From positions 1 to 41,362 of the forward strand of contig DAHXNI010000028.1 of NCBI GenBank assembly GCA_027365475.1: a stretch of DNA of 41,362 nucleotides, read 5' to 3'. Shown here piece by piece: positions 8,284 through 15,743 of the stretch (the first letter of the stretch is position 1; the number at the start of each line of letters is the position of its first letter). The position numbers were made by a program, and so were the translations under genes. This DNA comes from Pseudomonadota bacterium (GTDB taxonomy: Bacteria > Pseudomonadota > Gammaproteobacteria > JAKAQQ01). The notes under the pieces are model-generated. The model had not been told where the DNA came from. It worked only from the letters and a program-made list of their open reading frames with translations, and made no database searches.

Positions 8284-9510
8284 ATGCATTCCAAAGACGG
8301 CTCGGCCGAAACCAGCGCGGCCAGCCGCGTTCAGGACTTCCAAATCTTCGGTGAGTTTGGCGAGGTCAACCCCTCGATATCGGATGGATCCACGTTCACC
8401 TTTCTCGATCCGGAAAAACTCAAAGCCATCTTCCACGAGCCGATCCCCGGCTGCCATCTCTACTCCCGTCTTGAAAACCCGTCGACCCGTGTGCTCGGTC
8501 AGGCGCTGGCATGTCTCGAGGGGACGCCTTCCGCTCGCGCCACCGCATCCGGCATGGCCGCCATTGCGACCACACTCCTCGCGCTCTGTGAGCAGGGTTC
8601 CGTGATCGTTTCGGACCGGCTGGTCTACGGGGGTACCCATGCTCTGTTGCGGAACCTCTTTCCCCGCTACGGCATCACGACCCGATTCGTCGACTGCATG
8701 GACCCTGATGCGGTGCGACAGGCACTCGAAGAGGGGGCGGTTCGTGTGCTTTACTGCGAAAGCCTCACGAATCCCCTGCTCCGGTCACCCGATTTGGCCC
8801 TTCTGGCCGACCTCGCCCACGCTCGGGGTGCCCGTTTCGTGGTTGACAATACCTTCGCCCCGATGATCTTTGCGCCGCGCCAGCAGGGTGCCGATATCGT
8901 GATTCACAGTCTCACCAAGTTCATCAATGGCATGAGCGACTGCGTGGCTGGTGTGATTTGTGCGGATCAGGCATTCATTGATGAGTTGAGCGACGCGAGC
9001 TCCGGAACCTGCATGCTGTTCGGGCCGACGCTCGACAGTGTCCGCGCTGCCGCGATCTACAAGAATCTCCATACGCTGCCCGTGCGTTTGGTCCAGCACG
9101 GACGCAATGCACGCATGTGGGCCGAGCGGCTCGTGGAATGCGGGCTTGAAGTCCGTTATCCGGGACTGCCCGGCTATCCGGATCGTGCCATATTTGAACG
9201 CCAGGCCGACCCCCGCATGGGATTTGGTGGCATGCTCACGATGGACGCCGGAGAGGAGGGACGTGCCCAGGCGCTGATGGTTGCCCTGCAGGAGGTCAAG
9301 GTCGGGTTTTTGGCGGTGAGTCTCGGTTACTATCGAACCCTGTTCAGCCATCCCGGAGGCAGCACGTCCTCGGAGATTCCGGAGAGTGAACGGTTGGCGA
9401 CAGGGCTTGCCCCCGGGCTTGTTCGTTTCTCGGTCGGGCTTGATTTTGAGATTGAACGAAGCTGGGAACGATTTGAGAAATGTCTCCACAAGGCGGGATT
9501 GATTGTCTGA
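8284..9510 (+). CDS. PLP-dependent Cys/Met metabolism enzyme (cystathionine gamma-synthase/lyase family)
   Basis: A fold-type I PLP enzyme of 408 aa. The PLP lysine lies in HSLTKFINGMSD, the cofactor Asp in FVVDNTFA, and the substrate Tyr in DRLVYGGTHALL. The N-terminal YSRLENPSTRVL segment is typical of the family, which includes O-acetylhomoserine sulfhydrylase, cystathionine gamma-synthase, methionine gamma-lyase and cystathionine gamma-lyase. The exact reaction cannot be set from motifs alone. The ATG at 8284 follows the permease by 25 bases, so co-transcription is likely though not functionally obvious. Confidence 0.85.
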   Translation: MHSKDGSAETSAASRVQDFQIFGEFGEVNPSISDGSTFTFLDPEKLKAIFHEPIPGCHLYSRLENPSTRVLGQALACLEGTPSARATASGMAAIATTLLALCEQGSVIVSDRLVYGGTHALLRNLFPRYGITTRFVDCMDPDAVRQALEEGAVRVLYCESLTNPLLRSPDLALLADLAHARGARFVVDNTFAPMIFAPRQQGADIVIHSLTKFINGMSDCVAGVICADQAFIDELSDASSGTCMLFGPTLDSVRAAAIYKNLHTLPVRLVQHGRNARMWAERLVECGLEVRYPGLPGYPDRAIFERQADPRMGFGGMLTMDAGEEGRAQALMVALQEVKVGFLAVSLGYYRTLFSHPGGSTSSEIPESERLATGLAPGLVRFSVGLDFEIERSWERFEKCLHKAGLIV

Positions 9511-9542
9511 AAGCGCTTAACGGAGTCAAGCGCAAGAGCTGT

Positions 9543-9806
9543 TCACCCCATCTCGATTGGGATCGTCAGGCGGTGCTTGGCGTAACCGGCAGGGGGCTCT
9601 GGCCAGTGGCAGGTTCTCGCTGCGTGAAGGATGGCGCGATCCAGACTGGTATGCCCGGTTGATTGCAGCAGCTCGAGATGGTGCGCACGTCTCTTGATAT
9701 CGAAAAACGTAACCTGAAACGACACCTTGTTGTCACCAGACCATCCCATCAGCAGAGCCTGGCGCACAGCATGATTCTGGATACAGTCATAAATCGCAAA
9801 GTTCAT
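9543..9806 (-). CDS. stand-alone TonB C-terminal-like domain (second of a pair)
   Basis: This 87-aa frame resembles the TonB C-terminal domain fold: a helix, strand VSFQVTFFDIKRRAHHLELLQSTG, then SLDRAILHAARTCHWPEPPAGY and a final strand. There is no transmembrane anchor or periplasmic linker. It begins inside the end of the upstream gene (overlap 9787-9806) at an ATG directly after a run of nine As on the coding strand. One A fewer would fuse it in frame to the upstream domain. It could be a coupled second gene, the second half of one two-domain protein made by slippage, or the result of an indel. Function unknown. Confidence 0.55.
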   Translation of the reverse strand: MNFAIYDCIQNHAVRQALLMGWSGDNKVSFQVTFFDIKRRAHHLELLQSTGHTSLDRAILHAARTCHWPEPPAGYAKHRLTIPIEMG

Positions 9807-10203
9807 TTTTTTTTGTGAAAGACGCCAGGCTGGTCTTTGATGGAGAGTGAATTAGCCGACGGTTGCGCGGGAGGTGGGGAAGAGATTCTTCTGGGTTTGG
9901 GTCCCGGCGGATTTCAACCGGGAGCTCAAAACGGCGCGTCGCATATCCAGGAGGTGGCTCCGGCAAGGAGCAGGATCTGATCACGCGAGCAAGTGAGTGG
10001 TCCAGAGAAGGGCTCCCCATCGACTGCACCAAACGGATTTTCCGGGCGTGCCCATCGTTGTCTAAAAATGAAACCACACCAGATCCCGGCAGCCATTTCA
10101 TCCATACGCGTGGCGCGTAATTATGCATGATACGGGCGTAAAGCCCAACGGCCAGCTTTTTGGAGAACACCTTGAGAGGGAAGGGTGGTGGCATGTGAGG
10201 CAC
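9787..10203 (-). CDS. stand-alone TonB C-terminal-like domain (first of a pair)
   Basis: A 138-aa protein. Residues about 20-100 align by eye with TonB C-terminal domains: a strand ending in GSGVVSFLDNDGHARKI, then SLDHSLARVIRSCSLPEPPPGY and RRFELPVEI. The tail after residue 100 is Ser/Pro/Arg-rich and reads as a linker. There is no signal peptide or membrane segment, so it is not a classical TonB. The frame ends just after the A9 tract at 9806-9814. The related domain in 9543-9806 follows, so a two-domain protein with a linker is the likely ancestral state. Confidence 0.55.
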   Translation of the reverse strand: MPHMPPPFPLKVFSKKLAVGLYARIMHNYAPRVWMKWLPGSGVVSFLDNDGHARKIRLVQSMGSPSLDHSLARVIRSCSLPEPPPGYATRRFELPVEIRRDPNPEESLPHLPRNRRLIHSPSKTSLASFTKKNELCDL

Positions 10204-10323
10204 CGCACCCCAGCTCGTGCATGAGAGACCTATGCCCGTGTGGCGGCGATCACGAGCGACGGGATGGCCAATCTACATTCCCTTGTGAACGGCACAGTGC
10301 TACGCGAAAATAAAAGGGCAATC

Positions 10324-10500
10324 TATGCGACCATGACTGGAATTTGACATCCTCCCGGCCTGAAGGCCGGAGATTCCTACGGCGCTCAGGGGCGGCATCG
10401 AGCCGCACCCGAGTCGCTTCGGTGGGTTCCTGCTGCTGGCGGCATGACTGTACCGCTCACTTCACAGGCGAACCGGGCGTGTCCCGCCCTTAGAACATTG
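10324..10500 (-). ncRNA. predicted omega RNA (TnpB guide RNA) with flank-derived guide
   Basis: By analogy with IS605 systems, the guide RNA is processed from the tnpB 3' end and runs through the right-end hairpin (10355-10370) to the TCAA border at 10344. The guide is then read from flanking DNA, here complementary to 10324-10343. The 5' limit is arbitrary. The family rule supports this feature; no expression evidence is available. Confidence 0.45.
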
Positions 10501-11609
10501 ATCGCGCCGACCCGATCGGCATGTTCCTCGAAACCACATTCCACGCACTCGAACCTGGCTTGACTCTGCCGGTTAGCCGCCGACACATGGCCGCAGCACG
10601 GACAGGTGCGGCTCGTGTTCTGCGGCGGCACGGCAATCAGCCAGCCGCCGTTCCACGCCAGCTTGTAATCCAACTGCCGCCGGAACTCGAACCAGCCTTG
10701 ATCGAGGAGGGACTTGTTCAAGCCAGACTTGGCTCGAACGTTTTTGCCCGGTTGCTCGGCTGTGCCTGCCGCCGATCGGGACATGTTTTGCACCTGCAAG
10801 TCCTCGATACACGCTATCGCGTGGTTTTGGCTGATCGCGGTCGAGGTTTTGTGCAGAAAGTCGCGGCGGGCGTGGCCGATGCAGGCGTGGATGCGCTGGA
10901 CGCGGGCTTGCGCCTTCTTCCAGTTGTTGCTGAACTTCTGTTTGCGGCTCATGGCCAGCTGTGCTTTACGCAAGGCCGCCTCATGCCGTTTGAAGCTGTT
11001 GAGCGGCGCGTAGAACGTACCATCCGAAAGCGTAGCGAAACGGGCCACTCCCATGTCGATGCCGACCGCAGTGCCGTTGGGGATGGGCTGTTCGACTGCG
11101 CGCTCGGTCTGGATCGACATATACCACTTGCCGCAGGTCCGGCGCACGGTAACGTTCTTCACCGTGCCCAGCACATCCCGGCTGTTGCGGTAGCGCAGCC
11201 AGCCGAGCTTGGGCAGGAAGATGCGGGAATTGGGCTGATCGAGCTTGATCTGCTTCGGGTCGGGATAGCGGAAGCCGTCGTGCCGACCCTTCTTCCTGAA
11301 GCGCGGGCAGTCGGCCCGCTTGGCGAAGAAGTTGGCGTAGGCCCGCTCCAGGTCCTTGAGCGCCTGTTGCAACGGATGAACGGGCGCATCGGCCAGCCAT
11401 GCCGTATCCGGGCTGTTGCGCCATTCGGTGAGCAGCTTGCACAACCCGGCATAGCCGAGCTTCTTCTCGCCTTGCGCATGGCGTTCCTTCTGCAACGCCA
11501 GCGCCTGGTTGAACACGAACCGGCACGAACCAGCGAAGCGGCGCATCTGCCGCTCCTGCTGGCCTGAGTTCGTATGGGTAGGCTTGCAGTCGCTGCATGG
11601 CTCAATCAT
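10386..11609 (-). CDS. tnpB: TnpB, RNA-guided nuclease of IS605, with altered N-terminus
   Basis: TnpB uses an omega RNA to cut DNA beside a target-adjacent motif and helps the element persist. The RuvC parts are intact: GIDMGVARFATLSDG with the first Asp, ACIEDLQVQNMSR with the Glu, and HADRVGAINVLRAG with the last Asp. A four-Cys zinc finger (CPCC…CVEC) precedes that last motif. The normal N-terminus (MQRLQAYPYEL) is encoded from 11598 in a different frame, and a small indel near 11560 shifts it out. The 407-aa frame from the ATG at 11609 replaces the first strand of the WED domain with unrelated residues. Activity is therefore doubtful. Confidence 0.85.
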   Translation of the reverse strand: MIEPCSDCKPTHTNSGQQERQMRRFAGSCRFVFNQALALQKERHAQGEKKLGYAGLCKLLTEWRNSPDTAWLADAPVHPLQQALKDLERAYANFFAKRADCPRFRKKGRHDGFRYPDPKQIKLDQPNSRIFLPKLGWLRYRNSRDVLGTVKNVTVRRTCGKWYMSIQTERAVEQPIPNGTAVGIDMGVARFATLSDGTFYAPLNSFKRHEAALRKAQLAMSRKQKFSNNWKKAQARVQRIHACIGHARRDFLHKTSTAISQNHAIACIEDLQVQNMSRSAAGTAEQPGKNVRAKSGLNKSLLDQGWFEFRRQLDYKLAWNGGWLIAVPPQNTSRTCPCCGHVSAANRQSQARFECVECGFEEHADRVGAINVLRAGHARFACEVSGTVMPPAAGTHRSDSGAARCRP

Positions 11610-11620
11610 ACTCTTGGTTT

Positions 11621-12034
11621 ATGAGCACTGACAACGATATTCGACACGGACGGCATTGCGTTTTCAAGATGCACGTCCACTTGGTCTTTGTGGCGAAATA
11701 TCGCCGCAGGGTGTTCGATGGCGACGCCATAAACAGGCTGCGGACGATCTTCGCCAAGGTCTGCGCCGATTTCGAGGCGCAACTGATCGAGATGGACGGC
11801 GATGATGATCACGCCCACCTGCTGGTGGAATATCCACCGAAAGTCGCCGTCTCCAACCTCGTGAACAGCCTCAAGGGCGTCTCCAGCCGCCTGCTGCGCA
11901 AGGAACGCCCCGACATCCAGAAACGCTACTGGCGGGGTGTGCTGTGGTCGCCGTCCTATTTCGCATCCAGTTGTGGTGGCGCGCCGATCTCCATCGTACG
12001 CCAGTACATCGAACAGCAGCAGACCCCACACTGA
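11621..12034 (+). CDS. tnpA: TnpA, Y1 (HUH) transposase of IS200/IS605
   Basis: A single-strand DNA transposase of 137 aa. The HUH metal motif is in DDDHAHLLVEYPP, and the catalytic Tyr is in the C-terminal helix (SIVRQYIEQQQ). The protein starts MSTDNDIRHGRHCVFKMHVHLVFV, as is usual for the family; the upstream in-frame ATG at 11597 lies within the tnpB start region. Unlike tnpB, this gene appears intact. It is divergent from tnpB, with starts about 12 bases apart. Confidence 0.92.
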   Translation: MSTDNDIRHGRHCVFKMHVHLVFVAKYRRRVFDGDAINRLRTIFAKVCADFEAQLIEMDGDDDHAHLLVEYPPKVAVSNLVNSLKGVSSRLLRKERPDIQKRYWRGVLWSPSYFASSCGGAPISIVRQYIEQQQTPH

Positions 12035-12227
12035 ACCCCAAGGACGTCTACGGCGTCCGCGCTATCCTTTCTCCGCCCTGAACGACGGGGCTTGCCGCGC
12101 ACCGGTTGACCCAGTGTGGCTGTCGGCATCATGCCTGTCCGTGGCAGGTGGGTTCGAAACTTTTGTGTTTTTCATGAGTCCGATGCTGTGTATGATGGCA
12201 GATCTAATGGGGAAACGGGATAGATGC

Positions 12228-13910
12228 ATGTTTGCAATTTCGATGATGTGTCCGAACCGGCAAGCTGTAAAATACCGATCCGAAACCCGGGTCCATCCGG
12301 TTGGGCTTAAGGACCGTGACCGGGCGTCTCCTGCCCCGGCAGGTCTGGCTGCCGCTCTGATCGGCATGTTGGGTCTCCTGATCGCGATAGTGCCTGCAGC
12401 ACATGCAACGGGATGTTTCAGGTTTTCGGAAGTGGTGCGAGAAGCGCGGGCTCTGGCGACAACCCCCTATGTGCCTCCCCATCCGGTTCCCGGTTTTCTC
12501 GAACATCTCACCTACAATGCCTACCAGTCCATCCGCTTCAAACCAGCCCGAAGCCTCTGGCGCAAGCGGCAGTCCCGGTTTCAGGTGCAGCTCGTTGCAC
12601 CAGGACTTTATTACACGACGCCCGTCAGGCTCTTTGTGGTGTCGGGCTGTGGGATCCATGCACTTCCTTTCGTCCCATCGGATTTCACCTATCCTTCGTC
12701 GCGTCTTCAAAAACGCATTACGCACACGCTTGGATATGCCGGATTCAAACTGACCTATCCCCTGGTCGGCCGCGATTGCTGCAACCAGTTTCTGGTATTC
12801 GCCGGTGCGAGCTATTTCCGTGCGGTTGGGCGCCCCAACAACTTTGGACTGTCGGCGCGCGGTATCGCGATCAATACAGCCTTTCCCCCACATGAGGAGT
12901 TCCCGGTCTTCCGGAAGTTCTGGCTCATACGGCCCCGACGGAAAGCGCATCAAATGGTGATTTATGCCCTGCTCAATGGGCCCACCGTCACGGGTGCCTA
13001 CCGCTTCACTATTCGGCCCGGTGAGGTGACCCAGATCCAGATGCGGGTTCGGCTCTTCTTCCGCCATGCGCCGCGGGTTCTCGGCATCGCACCCTTGACC
13101 AGCATGTTCTTCTATGGGGCAGGCACACCCCGCCCCCCGGGGGAATGGCGTCCCGCCGTCCACGATTCAGACGGGCTGCAGCTCGCAAACGGCGATGGCG
13201 AATGGATCTGGAGGCCTTTGATCAATCCGCCGAGGTTTCAGGTAACCAGTTTCCAGCTGGACAATCCACGCGGTTTTGGACTGGTTCAGCGTGACCAGAG
13301 GTTTTCCGGGTACGAGGATCTCGGAGCCCGCTACGATACACGCCCGAGTGCCTGGATTGTTCCGCAGGGTCGGTGGGGGCGTGGCCGTGTGGAACTGGTC
13401 GAGATTCCCACCGCGTCGGAGACGGTCGATAACGTTGTGGCTTACTGGGTGCCGCACCAGCCGGTCACACCGGGACGGGAATACCGCTATGACTATCGTG
13501 TTTTGTTTGGCCGTGCGAATATCGCCCACCCGCCGGCTGGATATGTGACCCATACGTTCGTGGGGGCGGGGCGTAATCCCGGCATGCCGTGTGATACCGG
13601 GCGGCACACGTTGCGTTTTGTCGTCGACTTCTCTATGCCCAAGGCATATTTGAACGTTCCCGCCCACGGTGTGGTGAGTGCGGCTGCGCCCGCACGCGTC
13701 CGGGGGATCACTGTCATGACCGCACGAGGGGTGGGTTTATCGCATGCAACCTTTGACCGCCTTTCGTTCCGGGTCACCACACCGAAGGGGCATCCTATTG
13801 AACTTCGGGCATTTCTGCGCAATCAGGGTAACGCCCTGACCGAAACCTGGAGTGACATGCTGCCAGCGGATGAGGCCTCGATCCTGACACATACGCCGGG
13901 GTGTCCGTGA
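12228..13910 (+). CDS. opgG: periplasmic glucan biosynthesis protein OpgG/MdoG (secreted copy)
   Basis: OpgG works in the periplasm with OpgH to make branched osmoregulated glucans. The protein shows the family segments VVREARALATTPYVPP, GLSARGIAINTAFP, FRKFWLIRP, APLTSMFFYG, HDSDGLQLANGDGEWIWRPL, NPRGFGLVQRDQRFSGYEDL and VELVEIPTASETVDNVVAYWVP. A signal peptide ends at about AAHATG. The start is uncertain: 12228 gives 560 aa with a long basic n-region, while 12246 and 12366 are alternatives. There is no partner gene on this strand; it converges with the opgH operon, 18 bases between stops, with no visible terminator. It is paralogous to the copy at 13929-15743. Confidence 0.85.
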   Translation: MFAISMMCPNRQAVKYRSETRVHPVGLKDRDRASPAPAGLAAALIGMLGLLIAIVPAAHATGCFRFSEVVREARALATTPYVPPHPVPGFLEHLTYNAYQSIRFKPARSLWRKRQSRFQVQLVAPGLYYTTPVRLFVVSGCGIHALPFVPSDFTYPSSRLQKRITHTLGYAGFKLTYPLVGRDCCNQFLVFAGASYFRAVGRPNNFGLSARGIAINTAFPPHEEFPVFRKFWLIRPRRKAHQMVIYALLNGPTVTGAYRFTIRPGEVTQIQMRVRLFFRHAPRVLGIAPLTSMFFYGAGTPRPPGEWRPAVHDSDGLQLANGDGEWIWRPLINPPRFQVTSFQLDNPRGFGLVQRDQRFSGYEDLGARYDTRPSAWIVPQGRWGRGRVELVEIPTASETVDNVVAYWVPHQPVTPGREYRYDYRVLFGRANIAHPPAGYVTHTFVGAGRNPGMPCDTGRHTLRFVVDFSMPKAYLNVPAHGVVSAAAPARVRGITVMTARGVGLSHATFDRLSFRVTTPKGHPIELRAFLRNQGNALTETWSDMLPADEASILTHTPGCP

Positions 13911-13928
13911 TGCGGACCGGCATCGGCG

Positions 13929-15743
13929 TCAGCGTGGAATCTGATAGGTCCAGACTTCGGTGAGCGGTTTGGCGTGGTAGTGGATCCAGGCCTTGAGGAC
14001 GAGTCCTGGGTGACTGGGAACGGTGAACCGGAGTTGCCAACGCTGAGTCCCGGCCAGCTTGGTGAGCGAGATACCACTGACCTTTCCATGGCCCCGGATC
14101 GTAACGGATGGCTCGAGGCTCACCCAGGATGGAATCTTTTGCAGGCGTTTGCTTTGAAACGAGAGGGTGAACGTCCGGCGACCGTGCGGTGATTGCACTT
14201 CGCGCGTGGTCCTGACACGCCCGAGCAGGGCGGGAGGGGTTTGTACTGCGCCCCAACGAATCGTATAGCGAAGCATGAAGGGTTGCCCGGGCACGGGCTG
14301 CCGTGCGGGTACCCAAAAAGCCACGATGTTGTCGTCGGCGGCCTGTTTCGTCGGAATCTCGACGAGTTCCAGCTGACCGGGGCCCCAGTTTCCATTCGGC
14401 TCAATCCAGACGTTCGGAGATTCCTGGTAATGCGTGTGCAGGGATTGATAGGCCTTGAAACGGCGATCACGCTGCATGAGCCCGAATCCCCTTGGGTTTG
14501 TAAGCCGGAACATCCGTACCGTCAGCCGTCCCGGGTCGACCAGCGGCGACCAGACCCACCGGCCCGTTGCGGTCTCATAGGACAACCCGTCTGAATCATG
14601 TACAGCCGGATGCAGGCGGGCCGGCTGGTTTGTACCCATGCGGCCACGGAGAAACATGCTGACCAGGGGTGCGAGGCCGAGACGTCCGACCGGATGACGC
14701 AGAAACAGCACCGCAGAAACACGCATCTGCGCCGTCTTTCCAGGAGTCACGCGAAGACGGTAGACGCCGGTCGCGCTCGACCCATCCAGCAAGGCGAAGA
14801 GGGTCAAAGTGGAGTCCTTGCGTGCAGGTGGGACGATCCAGAAGGATCGGAAGGCTGAGAGGTTCCCGGGGCTGTTGGGCACGGCTGTATTGATCGCGAG
14901 TGTGCGTGCCAGGGGGCCCCACCATTGACCACGCCCCCGGGCACGAAAGTAACCCGCGCCGAGAAACGACAGATACGCATAGGCTTTGTGCAATTCCGTG
15001 CTGTGATCCACGATCTCAAATCCCGATGATGTGATTCGGGGCGGGAGTTGCTTCGCCAGTGGGCTCGGCAGCCTGAAATCCGCTGCGGTGAAGGTGAGGG
15101 GTACGATCTTCCCCCGCGAAACGAGATAGATCCCGACCGGACGATCGAAAAGGTAGCCTGCGGGTTTAAAAATGAGGCTGAGGCGAGCATGAGCTGGCCA
15201 AAAGGGCAGCCAGCCCTGAAAATGCAGGGATTGGAAAAGTGTGCGGTCGATGTGGCGCAGCGCTGCGGGTGCGCGGGGAGGGGGAGCATAGGGTTTCAGG
15301 GCGAGCGCATGGGCTTGCGCGAGAATACGGGCCAAGAGCCACCGATACCGGCTCTTCCTGTCGACGAGGGGCCGATGGGTGGCCCTAGTCAGGCTGGTCA
15401 TGAGGTTTGCGTTGGTCTCCTCGGCCTGTTGCAAGGCTGCCCGGGCTTCCAAGGACGCCCGTTGAGTCGCGGAAGCGAGTTTTCCCTGTGTCATCCGGAG
15501 GCTGGCTGTCGCAGAGATGAGCTCGGAGCGGAGAGATTGTATTTTGCGGGTAAGGGAGGAACTACGGGCTTCGGTTTGTGCGAGGCGGGTGTTGGTGGCT
15601 TGAAGCGCGATCCGGAGTTTGTGAACGGATGACAGTGATGCACAGCTGGTGAGCCAGAACGGTGCGGTCAGGGCCAGCAAGCGTGCGGCGGCCAGCATCC
15701 TTGGGGTGCCGCTTGGGAATAGGGACAGTCGGTTATCGGCCAT
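13929..15743 (-). CDS. opgG: OpgG/MdoG paralogue: lipoprotein with N-terminal coiled coil
   Basis: This 604-aa protein has the whole OpgG core (ILAQAHALALKPYAPP, HDSDGLSYETATGRWVWSPL, NPRGFGLMQRDRRFKAYQSL, LELVEIPTKQAADDNIVAFWVP). Unusually, it begins with a lipobox (FWLTSC, Cys34 from this start, or Cys19 from the ATG at 15698). A heptad-rich, Gln/Ala/Glu-rich stretch at about residues 38-115 is a likely coiled coil. Classical OpgG is a soluble periplasmic protein, so the lipid anchor plus spacer should tether this copy to a membrane. It overlaps the end of opgH by 11 bases and is probably translated from the same message. Confidence 0.88.
   Translation of the reverse strand: MADNRLSLFPSGTPRMLAAARLLALTAPFWLTSCASLSSVHKLRIALQATNTRLAQTEARSSSLTRKIQSLRSELISATASLRMTQGKLASATQRASLEARAALQQAEETNANLMTSLTRATHRPLVDRKSRYRWLLARILAQAHALALKPYAPPPRAPAALRHIDRTLFQSLHFQGWLPFWPAHARLSLIFKPAGYLFDRPVGIYLVSRGKIVPLTFTAADFRLPSPLAKQLPPRITSSGFEIVDHSTELHKAYAYLSFLGAGYFRARGRGQWWGPLARTLAINTAVPNSPGNLSAFRSFWIVPPARKDSTLTLFALLDGSSATGVYRLRVTPGKTAQMRVSAVLFLRHPVGRLGLAPLVSMFLRGRMGTNQPARLHPAVHDSDGLSYETATGRWVWSPLVDPGRLTVRMFRLTNPRGFGLMQRDRRFKAYQSLHTHYQESPNVWIEPNGNWGPGQLELVEIPTKQAADDNIVAFWVPARQPVPGQPFMLRYTIRWGAVQTPPALLGRVRTTREVQSPHGRRTFTLSFQSKRLQKIPSWVSLEPSVTIRGHGKVSGISLTKLAGTQRWQLRFTVPSHPGLVLKAWIHYHAKPLTEVWTYQIPR

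Larger units (their letters stand above)
10344..12105. mobile_element. IS200/IS605-family element (tnpA and tnpB divergent)
   Basis: The right end on the tnpB side shows the typical hairpin ccggcc-tgaa-ggccgg at 10355-10370 next to TTGA at 10344-10347, the complement of a TCAA right cleavage site known from IS608. The left end on the tnpA side has a hairpin with gccc/gggc arms at about 12075-12091; the exact border is not determined and 12105 is an estimate. Such elements move as single strands through the Y1 enzyme TnpA and make no target duplication. The element sits between the TonB-like genes and opgG. Confidence 0.8.

Noticed and set aside
10521-11567. A 348-codon frame on the plus strand opposite tnpB.
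   Set aside because: It is the antisense shadow of tnpB, whose RuvC and zinc-finger motifs are unmistakable.
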